Part shown: one piece after another, positions 31,103 through 38,966 of the stretch
Position numbering within the stretch: position 1 is the first letter of the stretch
Layout: each line of letters starts with the position of its first letter
NCBI GenBank assembly: GCA_045595965.1
Contig: JAZOBN010000008.1
Location: forward strand, 62,001-126,000
Length of the DNA: 64,000 nt
Direction of reading: 5' to 3'
From: CAAGNP01 sp045595965
Lineage (GTDB): Bacteria; Bacteroidota; Bacteroidia; Bacteroidales; UBA932
The notes under the pieces: model-generated
What the model was told of the DNA's origin: nothing
Databases searched by the model: none
Seen by the model: the letters and a program-made list of their open reading frames with translations, nothing else
Made by a program: the position numbers and the translations under genes

Positions 31103-32467
31103 ATGTTCAGAAAATATTGGGCAACTGCACTCCTTGCACTTGCCTCTTTTTGTTGTATAGGGCAAAATACAACCTCCATAACTGGTTGCTGGCAAGGCTC
31201 ACTTGATAACAAAAACGGTGGTATAGAGATATTTTTCACAATAGAGCAAAGTGATAATCTCCTCTCAGCCACTATGACCGTCCCCGAACAAGGGGTAAAG
31301 GGTATGCCAATCGACTCTGTCTCTTTTGATGGATTCAATCTCTATCTCGGAATCAAAACTATCCAGATGGAGTACAAGGGTTTTATGGTTATGAACTCTT
31401 TTACAGGGAACTTCATCCAGTATGGGGTCTCCTTTCCTATGGCATTGACAAGGGGGGAGATTCCAGTTGCAAAACGCCCGCAGGAGCCATCAAAACCCTA
31501 CCCATACAGAGAAGAGGAGGTGGTATTCCATAACAATAAAGCGGGAATCAATCTTTCAGGAACATTGACTATTCCCTCGGGGAACGCTCCATTTCCAGCC
31601 CTTATTCTCATTTCAGGGAGTGGATATCAGGACAGGAACGAAGAGCTGATGGGGCACAAACCATTTCTGGTAATTGCAGACGCACTCACACGCTCCGGCA
31701 TAGCGGTTCTCCGATATGATGACAGAGGTGTAGGTTCTTCAGAAGGCTCCACTTCCGGAAATACGACAGAAGATCTCTCTTGGGATGCACAAGCCGCATT
31801 ACAATATTTGGAAGCCCGCCCGGAAATCTCTTCCATCGGATTGGCGGGGCATAGCGAGGGTGGCGCTATAGCTTTTATCGTCGCTGCAAGAGATTCCTCA
31901 TGTGATTTTGTAATATCCCTTGCAGGACCCGGTCTTCGTGGTGACAAGGTTCTCCTTGCCCAACAGAAAGCGATACTTTCACGTTCCGGTATGGCATCAG
32001 CTCAGCTGGAACAGGTAGAAGCGGCAAATAGAATGCTGTTTGATATAATCATCTCATCTCAATCAAATGACAACCAGCTCAGGGAGCGGATCATTCAGAT
32101 GACAGGTGGTCAGGAGGAGGTTGCAAACCAGTTGCTTGATCCCTGGATGTACCATTTCATCAAATATGACCCCGCTGCAGATATTGCAAAGATAAAAGTT
32201 CCCATTCTGGCACTTAACGGATCTAAAGATTTGCAGGTGATAGCCCAGCAAAATCTTGAATCTATCCTGAAATATTCAAAGGAGGGGGGAAATAACAATG
32301 TTAGCACTATCCAGCTGGAGGGATTGAACCATCTCTTCCAGCACTGCGATACCGGTCTTCCTACAGAATACAGCAAAATCGAAGAGACCATTTCTCCAGA
32401 GGTATTGGATGAGATGGTAAGATTTATTTCTACATTTGCAGCCGCAAATGAAACAGAAGAGCAATGA
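31103..32467 (+). CDS. Exported alpha/beta hydrolase
   Basis: 454 aa from ATG 31103, chosen over an in-frame codon at 31043 because it opens the signal peptide MFRKYWATALLALASFCCIG and avoids overlapping the small upstream gene. An N-terminal beta-rich domain (about 25-130, SITGCWQGSLDN) precedes the hydrolase fold: PALILISGSGYQDRNE (oxyanion), RYDDRGVGSSEG, nucleophile in GLAGHSEGGAIAF, acid in LNGSKDLQV and His in LEGLNHLFQ. The layout resembles exported serine esterases of Bacteroidales; the substrate is unknown. It lies 7 bp after the Arc-like gene and overlaps the antiporter start (ATGA). Confidence 0.9.
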   Translation: MFRKYWATALLALASFCCIGQNTTSITGCWQGSLDNKNGGIEIFFTIEQSDNLLSATMTVPEQGVKGMPIDSVSFDGFNLYLGIKTIQMEYKGFMVMNSFTGNFIQYGVSFPMALTRGEIPVAKRPQEPSKPYPYREEEVVFHNNKAGINLSGTLTIPSGNAPFPALILISGSGYQDRNEELMGHKPFLVIADALTRSGIAVLRYDDRGVGSSEGSTSGNTTEDLSWDAQAALQYLEARPEISSIGLAGHSEGGAIAFIVAARDSSCDFVISLAGPGLRGDKVLLAQQKAILSRSGMASAQLEQVEAANRMLFDIIISSQSNDNQLRERIIQMTGGQEEVANQLLDPWMYHFIKYDPAADIAKIKVPILALNGSKDLQVIAQQNLESILKYSKEGGNNNVSTIQLEGLNHLFQHCDTGLPTEYSKIEETISPEVLDEMVRFISTFAAANETEEQ

Positions 32468-33741
32468 ATAATTTCAAAAAAGGATTAGTTGCATTTTCAC
32501 CAATCATATTGATGCTTACCATATATCTGGCAGGCTCCATTATTGCTGGTGATTTCTATAAAATACCTATTGCAGTCGCTTTCCTCCTTGCAGGAATTTA
32601 TGCTGTGGCCATTGCCCCCGGAAAAAACACCGCAGAAAAAATTGAGCATTTTTCTAAAGGGGCAGCAGACTCCCGGATTCTGTATATGGTGTGGATATTT
32701 GTCTTTGCCGGAGCATTCGCTGCTGTGGCAAAAGAGATAGGTGCAATTGATGCCACCGTCAATCTTACACTGAAATACATACCGTCCCGTTTTCTCCCTG
32801 CGGGTTTTTTCATAGCAGCATGCTTCATTTCGATGTCAATCGGGACCTCTGTAGGGACAATCGTAGCACTAACACCCATAATCTCCGAACTTTCCATTGC
32901 AACAGGGGGAGAACCTGCATGGCTGGTCGGGATAGTGGTAGGCGGTGCATTTTTCGGAGATAATCTCTCATTCATATCCGATACAACAATAGCAGCGACA
33001 CAGACACAGGGGTGCGAGATGAAAGACAAATTCAAAACAAATTTCAGGATTGTCATACCTGCAGCAATTATTGCTCTCCTTCTCTATATCTTCAAATGGG
33101 ATGCAATAGGTGATGTTACAATAGCAGAAAACATACAGTGGTTCAAAGTAATACCCTATATCACAATTATCGTTGTTGCCTTATTGGGGGTTAATGTATT
33201 GATCACTCTGATAATAGGAATAGTTGTCGCAGGCACTCTGGGACTCTGTTCAGGAGACATCTCCCCTATTTCAATCCTTGCCTCTATGGGGGAGGGCATT
33301 GAAGGGATGTGCGAACTCATCCTTGTAACAATGTTCGCTGGAGGTCTCCTTGCAATTGTCAAACTCAAAGGGGGGATGGATATGCTTGTCAAATCGATAT
33401 CTTCAAAAGTGACCGGCAAACGGGGTGCAGAGGCTTCAATATCTCTCCTTACAGCCATTGCAAACATCTGTACCGCAAACAATACTATTGCTATCCTGAC
33501 TGTCGGAAACATTGTAAAGGAACTCTCTGAAAAATACAATATTTCACCACGCCGTTCTGCAAGTCTTATGGATATAACATCCTGCTTTATCCAGGGAATC
33601 ATCCCTTATGGCGCCCAGCTTCTCATGGCTTCCGGACTTGCTGCCATATCTCCTATTGCGATAATTCCCCACCTCTATTACCCAATGCTGATTGGTCTTA
33701 TGGTAATAATGACCATATTATTCCAGTGGCCAAAAAAATAA
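32464..33741 (+). CDS. NhaC-family Na+/H+ antiporter
   Basis: 425-aa inner-membrane protein with about 11-12 helices. Family features are KGAADSRILYMVWIFVFAGA, SIGTSVGTIVALTPI and GGAFFGDNLSFISDTTIAAT, the last holding the acidic and polar residues typical of the NhaC transport site. It exchanges Na+ (or an organic ion pair such as malate/lactate in some members) for H+. It is translationally coupled to the hydrolase gene. A hairpin at 33740-33769 follows its stop. Confidence 0.9.
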   Translation: MNNFKKGLVAFSPIILMLTIYLAGSIIAGDFYKIPIAVAFLLAGIYAVAIAPGKNTAEKIEHFSKGAADSRILYMVWIFVFAGAFAAVAKEIGAIDATVNLTLKYIPSRFLPAGFFIAACFISMSIGTSVGTIVALTPIISELSIATGGEPAWLVGIVVGGAFFGDNLSFISDTTIAATQTQGCEMKDKFKTNFRIVIPAAIIALLLYIFKWDAIGDVTIAENIQWFKVIPYITIIVVALLGVNVLITLIIGIVVAGTLGLCSGDISPISILASMGEGIEGMCELILVTMFAGGLLAIVKLKGGMDMLVKSISSKVTGKRGAEASISLLTAIANICTANNTIAILTVGNIVKELSEKYNISPRRSASLMDITSCFIQGIIPYGAQLLMASGLAAISPIAIIPHLYYPMLIGLMVIMTILFQWPKK

Positions 33742-33769
33742 CCGCCACACCTATTCAGATGTGACGGTT
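33740..33769. terminator. Terminator-like hairpin between convergent genes
   Basis: AACCGCCACA (33740-33749) pairs with TGTGACGGTT (33760-33769) with one C-A mismatch and a 10-nt loop. It is followed by ATATTTGTACTTTTC on the plus strand and preceded by an A-run for the minus strand. It serves the NhaC-type gene and ferritin. Confidence 0.65.
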
Positions 33770-33789
33770 ATATTTGTACTTTTCAACCC

Positions 33790-34311
33790 TTATTTTGCAT
33801 TCGCAAGTGGTGCGGGAACTGTATATACCCTTGTTGCCAACTCCTTGTCAAGAATGTACATGTCATTCTTGCTCCCCTCTACTGACTCAACAGCAAAGAT
33901 AATATCTCTTGCTGTCTCTTCCTCTTCTACTTGCTCATCGATAAACCATTTCAATTTGCTCTCAGCAGCATAGTCGTAATCCTCTTTTGCAATTTTCATA
34001 AGGTTACGGATAAGTGAAGAGACTTTCTTTTCGTGTTCAAGGGTAGATTTGAACATATCAAGAACTGAATCCCAGGTAGTCTGAACACCTTCTATTGGTT
34101 TAAGTTCCACTTTAGCATCGACAGAATTCAAATAATTCATAAAAATACGTGCGTGTGCCTGTTCCTCCTGGAACTGGATGTAAAACCAGTTTGCAACCCC
34201 TTTGTAATTCTTCTCTTCTGCATCCATAGACATAGAGAGATATAGATATGCTGACCACAACTCTGCATTGATCTGGTCATTGATTGCTTTGTGTAATTGT
34301 TCGCTTATCAT
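33790..34311 (-). CDS. ftnA: Bacterial non-haem ferritin
   Basis: Stores iron in a 24-mer after oxidising Fe2+. 173 aa. The ferroxidase ligands are visible: Glu17 (NAELWSAY), Glu50 and His53 (QEEQAHARIF), Glu94 (LEHEKK), Gln127 and Glu130 (DEQVEEEE). No haem-binding Met pattern of bacterioferritin. Single gene with its own promoter (TATATTTG at 34345-34352). A place in iron and oxygen protection fits an anaerobe. Confidence 0.97.
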   Translation of the reverse strand: MISEQLHKAINDQINAELWSAYLYLSMSMDAEEKNYKGVANWFYIQFQEEQAHARIFMNYLNSVDAKVELKPIEGVQTTWDSVLDMFKSTLEHEKKVSSLIRNLMKIAKEDYDYAAESKLKWFIDEQVEEEETARDIIFAVESVEGSKNDMYILDKELATRVYTVPAPLANAK

Positions 34312-34344
34312 AATGTATATATTTTATAGTTATTTTATATTCAT

Positions 34345-34352
34345 CAAATATA
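34345..34352 (-). promoter_or_regulatory. Bacteroidota -7 box for ferritin
   Basis: TATATTTG on the minus strand, 33 nt before the ferritin ATG. No exact -33 TTTG at the usual distance. Confidence 0.6.
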
Positions 34353-34384
34353 GTGAATTTTTTGATTTCTGCACCAGTAAACCG

Positions 34385-35392
34385 CTAATTTCCAATTTTC
34401 ATATCACCTTGCTTGATCCATCCTAATTTTGTCATACACAAATGTAAACCGAAACAAATCAAAGCAGGGGCAATAAAATGTAATAAAGCAATTTTTATAC
34501 CAAGGACGAGAGGATCTGCATCCGCTGACATATCTGCAAATGTCGCAATAGGCCCAACAAGGCCGGATGTACCCATACCTGCACCGAGAGCACTATTTGT
34601 CATCTTGCAAACGACAGTTGAGACAGGTCCCAGAATTGCCGCAGTGAGTGTCGGTGCCAGCCATATAAGGGGTTTGCGTACTATATTCCCTATCTGAAGC
34701 ATTGATGTACCCAAACCCTGTGAAAGAAGTCCACCTATTCCGTTCTCCTTGAAACTGATTACGGCAAATCCCACCATCTGTGCACAACAACCTACTGTAG
34801 CTGCACCGGCTGCGAGTCCATCAATTCCTAACATAACACACAGGGCAACAGAACTGATAGGAAGAGTCAGGGCACATCCCACCAAGACAGAGACAACGAT
34901 TCCCATCAGGAACGGACTCAAATTGGTAGCCCTGTTGATAATTTCACCCAGATAGAGCATAAAATCGTTGATCGGTGAGCAACAGTATTTTGCAATCAGC
35001 CCCCCTACTACAATTGTAACCAATGGGGTTATAATTATATCAACAGGTGTCTTCTTTGAGACAAGTTCTCCTACCCGGGATCCGAAAATAACAGCCACAT
35101 ATGCCCCGACAGGGCCGCCGAATTGATATCCGAGGGCACCTACTATAGCAGATGATATTGTAACAAGCGGAGCATATTTAAGTCCCAGGACAATTGCAAA
35201 GCCTATGCATGCCCCGACAAGTGGTGAATCTGCAGCCAACGCTTTGGCAATAAACTCCAGAAAACTCAAAAATTCAATCTTTGCGAGCTGTCCGACAATC
35301 AGCCCCAGAATCAAAGAGCAGAAGAGCCCCAAAGCCATATAACTGAGGGCATCCACTACATATTTCTTAAAAACTCTCTTAACTGTCTCCAT
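34385..35392 (-). CDS. PTS EIIC-like membrane protein, PfoR family
   Basis: 335 aa with about nine hydrophobic segments, rich in small residues. The sequence follows the PTS_EIIC_2 family: FIAKALAADSPLVGACIGFA, KKTPVDIIITPLVTIVVGG, LPISSVALCVMLGIDGLAAG and MTNSALGAGMGTSGLVGP. The family includes PfoR, first described near a toxin gene in Clostridium, and is not proven to transport sugar. No EIIA, EIIB or HPr gene is nearby, so a normal PTS role is doubtful. It shares a palindromic divergent promoter with the patatin gene. Confidence 0.82.
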   Translation of the reverse strand: METVKRVFKKYVVDALSYMALGLFCSLILGLIVGQLAKIEFLSFLEFIAKALAADSPLVGACIGFAIVLGLKYAPLVTISSAIVGALGYQFGGPVGAYVAVIFGSRVGELVSKKTPVDIIITPLVTIVVGGLIAKYCCSPINDFMLYLGEIINRATNLSPFLMGIVVSVLVGCALTLPISSVALCVMLGIDGLAAGAATVGCCAQMVGFAVISFKENGIGGLLSQGLGTSMLQIGNIVRKPLIWLAPTLTAAILGPVSTVVCKMTNSALGAGMGTSGLVGPIATFADMSADADPLVLGIKIALLHFIAPALICFGLHLCMTKLGWIKQGDMKIGN

Positions 35393-35412
35393 TGAGGTAC
35401 AATTTTTTCACT

Positions 35413-35430
35413 ACAAATTTATAAATTTGT
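35413..35430. promoter_or_regulatory. Back-to-back -7 boxes in an 18-bp palindrome
   Basis: ACAAATTTATAAATTTGT is a perfect 18-bp palindrome. It holds minus-strand TAAATTTG (35414-35421) for the EIIC-like gene and plus-strand TAAATTTG (35422-35429) for the patatin gene with no base between. For the minus side TTTG lies at 35445-35448 (23-bp spacer). The two promoters cannot easily be used together. Confidence 0.6.
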
Positions 35431-35453
35431 GAAACAATTCTAATCAAATCATT

Positions 35454-36440
35454 ATGAAACCTGTAAGACAAGACGTTGCTCTGGTCCTTTCAAGTGGCGG
35501 ACCACGTGGATTTGCATATATCGGAGCAATCGAAGAACTCGAAAGGAGAGGTTACAACATCACTTCAATAGCAAGTACATCAATGGGATCACTTATCGGT
35601 GGAATATATGCTGCCGGGAAACTGGATGAACTTAAAGATTGGCTTTATGACCTTAACTCCTGGAAAGTATTTGATCTGATGGATATCTCCATAAGCAAAA
35701 ACCACATTGTCAAGGGGGACAAAATCATCAACTCATTGAAAGAGATTGTCCCTGATGTTGATATAAAAGATTTGAGAATACCATATAAAGCTATAGCCAC
35801 TGACCTATATACCGGTGAGGAGATAGTCTATACAGATGGAAATTTGTTTGATGCCATCCGAGCATCCATCTCCATCCCCTCCCTTTTCCGCCCTGTAACA
35901 CAGGGATTGAGGACACTCATAGACGGAGGAATTGTCAACACCCTACCTCTTGACAAGGTTGACCGCAATGGAAAAGATATTCTGGTCGCTTTTGATGTCA
36001 ACGACATAAATGTTCCCGAAATGCACCAGGCAATAGTCCAGAGATACAGGGATGAACAAGCCAGACTTGAACAAGACAAAGCGAGCAAAATCGAGAAAAA
36101 GCAACTTCTTGACTCCATAAAGAACAACGAGACCCTTACCTTCTCTAAAAAGATGAAACTGATAGGGACATACAGCAAGAAGGTGTTGTCAGATACATTT
36201 TCAGGGGATGATGGTTCCGATTTCGAACTTGGTAACAACTACTACTCCCTTCTGGACAGAACATTCAGTCTGATGAACCACACCATCAGCGAACTCTCAC
36301 TCAAATTGAACAAACCCGATATTATTGTCAGAATGCCTTTTGATGCGTACAACAGCATATCGGACTACGCCAAGGCAAAAGAGATTTCAAAAGCGGGAAA
36401 GGAACTGATGAAAGAGGCACTTGACCAATGGGAAAAATAG
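35454..36440 (+). CDS. Patatin-like phospholipase
   Basis: 328-aa cytosolic lipid hydrolase. The oxyanion loop is SSGGPRGFAYIGAIEEL, the nucleophile elbow IASTSMGSLIGG (GxSxG family, but with Ser in the first Gly position) and the catalytic Asp is in DGGIVNTLP. The family cleaves acyl chains from phospholipids. A charged helical segment at about 185-235 (RYRDEQARLEQDKASKIEKK) and a C-terminal helical part extend the core. It overlaps ybaK by 13 bp. Promoter at the 35413-35430 palindrome. Confidence 0.93.
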   Translation: MKPVRQDVALVLSSGGPRGFAYIGAIEELERRGYNITSIASTSMGSLIGGIYAAGKLDELKDWLYDLNSWKVFDLMDISISKNHIVKGDKIINSLKEIVPDVDIKDLRIPYKAIATDLYTGEEIVYTDGNLFDAIRASISIPSLFRPVTQGLRTLIDGGIVNTLPLDKVDRNGKDILVAFDVNDINVPEMHQAIVQRYRDEQARLEQDKASKIEKKQLLDSIKNNETLTFSKKMKLIGTYSKKVLSDTFSGDDGSDFELGNNYYSLLDRTFSLMNHTISELSLKLNKPDIIVRMPFDAYNSISDYAKAKEISKAGKELMKEALDQWEK

Positions 36441-36901
36441 AAAAGACCAATGCGGCACGACTTCTCGACAAAGCAGGGATAGGATATGAACTCATCCCAT
36501 ATACGGTCGACGAGAACAATCTCGCAGCAGAGCATGTTGCTGAAGAACTCGGAGAGAATATCGAACAAGTCTTCAAAACAATTGTCCTCAAAGGGGACAA
36601 AAACGGTCTCTTTGTATGTGTAATACCTGGTAATTTTGAGGTAGATCTAAAAACTGCAGCAAAGATATCGGGGAACAAAAACTGTGATCTTATCCCGATG
36701 AAGGAGCTACTTCCAAATACCGGTTACATACGGGGTGGGTGTACACCTATCGGGATGAAAAAGCCCTACCCTACTTTCATCCACGAAAGTGCTCTGCTTT
36801 ATGAACACATCTATATCAGTGCAGGTATCAGAGGGTTACAAATCAAGATAGATCCTCATGAGTTGATAGACTTCATAGGGGCAGCTATCTACCCCATATA
36901 A
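36428..36901 (+). CDS. ybaK: Cys-tRNA(Pro)/Cys-tRNA(Cys) deacylase YbaK
   Basis: A 157-aa trans-editing protein that removes cysteine wrongly charged on tRNA(Pro). It has the INS-domain core with the conserved lysine in VFKTIVLKGD and the loop GYIRGGCTPIGMKK that shapes the Cys pocket. Start ATG 36428 overlaps the patatin stop by 13 bp, so the two genes form one transcript. No functional link to phospholipase is evident. Confidence 0.95.
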   Translation: MGKIEKTNAARLLDKAGIGYELIPYTVDENNLAAEHVAEELGENIEQVFKTIVLKGDKNGLFVCVIPGNFEVDLKTAAKISGNKNCDLIPMKELLPNTGYIRGGCTPIGMKKPYPTFIHESALLYEHIYISAGIRGLQIKIDPHELIDFIGAAIYPI

Positions 36902-36956
36902 CCCTCCACCAATATTTTTATCTTTTAATTATTTAGTTAACAATCATACAGCATAT

Positions 36957-37082
36957 ATGAATAAGAAGTTTGATATTTATGTATCCCCATTAGTGGAAAT
37001 TATTGAGATTCAATGCGAAAAAGGCTTTGCCACCAGTGGGAACACAGATGGTTTTGGAGAAAGCGACGGTAAATGGAACTAA
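36957..37082 (+). CDS. 41-aa peptide with GFATSG-type C-terminal motif
   Basis: A short frame (MNKKFDIYVSPLVEIIEI start) with a conserved-looking layout seen in small Bacteroidales proteins: basic N-terminus, VEIIEI strand, then KGFATSGNTDGFGESDG and a WN end. No hydrophobic signal peptide. Its TAA overlaps an in-frame ATG of the next gene, and the next gene's likely start is 18 nt on. Such peptides lie next to fimbrillin- or FISUMP-type lipoprotein genes in this order; their role is unknown. Below usual ORF size limits. Confidence 0.6.
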   Translation: MNKKFDIYVSPLVEIIEIQCEKGFATSGNTDGFGESDGKWN

Positions 37083-37099
37083 TGAAGGAGGATCGTACA

Positions 37100-38932
37100 A
37101 TGAGAAGAGATATAATTGTTTTTGCAGTGGTATTGATAATGTTCGCTGCATCTGGATGTGAAAAGAGTGAGAACAGCACCATTATTACCCCAAAAGGGGA
37201 GATAACATTATCTGCTGTGATAAACAATGATAACACCAAGACTATATTGGGTGAAAAAGATAGTGATAAGTATCCTACTCTATGGTGCGAAGGGGATGCT
37301 ATAGCAGTAATAAACAATGGCAGACTTTTCAAGTTTGTAGTTGATCCCGAAGATGCCGGCACTACAAGAGGAGAATTTTTTCTGAATGAAGAATCACTCC
37401 CTGCAGGGTGTACTGTGGAAGATTTCAATCCTCAAATGGCTATTCAGGCTTTTTATCCTTACGACGGGGTAGTTTTTGACTCCAATAATCAAAAGGTCAG
37501 TTATACAGTTCCGGCAAGTCAGGTCTACACCGATAGAAGTTTTGGAAGTGGAGCATCTCCAATGTCTGCCTATGCTGAAAATGGGGAAGGTGTAATCTCT
37601 TTTGAGAACCTTTTCGGTGCCCTCAAACTTCAGTTGAAAGGGTCACAAAAAGTAAAGAGCATAGCTATTCAGGGAAAAAACAACGAGAAACTTTCAGGTT
37701 CAGCAACCATTGTAACATACTCGGATGGCACAGCCCCAGCTATCACCATGACATCAGATGAAAATGGAGCCAAATCGGTAATACTGGAGTGCAGCGAATC
37801 AGGTATTCAGTTAAGTACATCATTGGCTACGGAGTTTATAATTGCCCTCCCCCCTGTAATTTTTTCAAACGGTTTCTCAGTGACAATTACTGATGTATCT
37901 TCACAAACATACAATTTAACAGCAAAGGTTTCCAATACCGTGGTCAAATCGTCGGTTTTGACTATGTCGGAACTGACACTGATCAGTTCACTTACCCTCT
38001 CAAGAGAATCACTGACCATGCTCCCCGGCACATCATATACCCTCTCTACAAACGTAACATCTTCTGATGCAACGGGCCAGAATATTATCTGGAGTTCTTC
38101 CAATGATGCAGTGGCAAAAGTGGACGAGAATGGACATATCATCGCTGTAGCAGATGGTGATGCTACTATCACAGCCGCTTCAGCACTTTTAGGAATAAGT
38201 GATGAATGTTCAGTTAAAGTGAAATCCACTTCGTATGTGGCCAATATAAAATATGTTGAAGGGGGGAAAGATTATGGCTATGGCATTACCATAGGAGATA
38301 TAGTATGGGCTCCGGTAAACTGTGGATATGAGCCGAAGGATGGTGATTATAATGGATTCCCATATGGTAAACTATATCAATGGGGGAGAAAGTATGGTCA
38401 GGGGTATGATTGGAACGACGCTACCTTTCCATCTGATGGTGAGCTGATAGAAGGTCCCGTGTCACAAAGTACAGGGAATAGCGAGGAGAATGCAAACAAA
38501 TTCTATCTCTCTCTTGCTGATGAAGATAATGGAGACTGGTGCGAAACACAAAATGACAATATGTGGAGAGATGCACAAGGAGAAAAGACATCATACGATC
38601 CATGTCCTGATGGATGGAGAGTGCCTACTTCAGATGAACTTTCAGTATTGTTCTCCAACAAATCCTCCTGGACATCTGATTCTAATGGACTTAAAGGATA
38701 TTACTTCACAGGAGAATATACTTACATGACAAATATTCCCAGAATATTTCTCCCTGCAGCCGGAAATCGCGAAGATACTGGCCACATCTACGGGAGAGGG
38801 TACTATGGGAATTACTGGGCATCTGATACTGATTATTATTACTCAGCGTATCTTTTCTTTGCCCAAAACGATATCCGTATGGACAATTATTCGCGTGCTT
38901 ACGGTCACTCAGTCCGTTGCGTACAAGAATAG
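37100..38932 (+). CDS. Surface lipoprotein with fimbrillin-like, Ig-like and FISUMP domains
   Basis: 610 aa from ATG 37100, which has a strong Shine-Dalgarno AAGGAGGA (37085-37092) 7 nt upstream; earlier in-frame ATGs at 37073 and 37082 are less likely. The lipobox is MFAASGC, Cys at about 20. An N-terminal fimbrillin-like region (about 30-300, with TVPASQVY and NLFGALKLQLKG) is followed by a Big_2/BACON-like Ig domain (about 300-385, LTMLPGTSYTLS, AVADGDATITA) and a C-terminal FISUMP domain (about 390-610, GDIVWAPVNCGYE, YDPCPDGWRVPTSDEL, GHSVRCVQE). It is a surface protein with an unknown binding partner. Confidence 0.85.
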   Translation: MRRDIIVFAVVLIMFAASGCEKSENSTIITPKGEITLSAVINNDNTKTILGEKDSDKYPTLWCEGDAIAVINNGRLFKFVVDPEDAGTTRGEFFLNEESLPAGCTVEDFNPQMAIQAFYPYDGVVFDSNNQKVSYTVPASQVYTDRSFGSGASPMSAYAENGEGVISFENLFGALKLQLKGSQKVKSIAIQGKNNEKLSGSATIVTYSDGTAPAITMTSDENGAKSVILECSESGIQLSTSLATEFIIALPPVIFSNGFSVTITDVSSQTYNLTAKVSNTVVKSSVLTMSELTLISSLTLSRESLTMLPGTSYTLSTNVTSSDATGQNIIWSSSNDAVAKVDENGHIIAVADGDATITAASALLGISDECSVKVKSTSYVANIKYVEGGKDYGYGITIGDIVWAPVNCGYEPKDGDYNGFPYGKLYQWGRKYGQGYDWNDATFPSDGELIEGPVSQSTGNSEENANKFYLSLADEDNGDWCETQNDNMWRDAQGEKTSYDPCPDGWRVPTSDELSVLFSNKSSWTSDSNGLKGYYFTGEYTYMTNIPRIFLPAAGNREDTGHIYGRGYYGNYWASDTDYYYSAYLFFAQNDIRMDNYSRAYGHSVRCVQE

Positions 38933-38966
38933 TTGTTGCCAGAGTCCGTCAGTTAGATATATCGGA

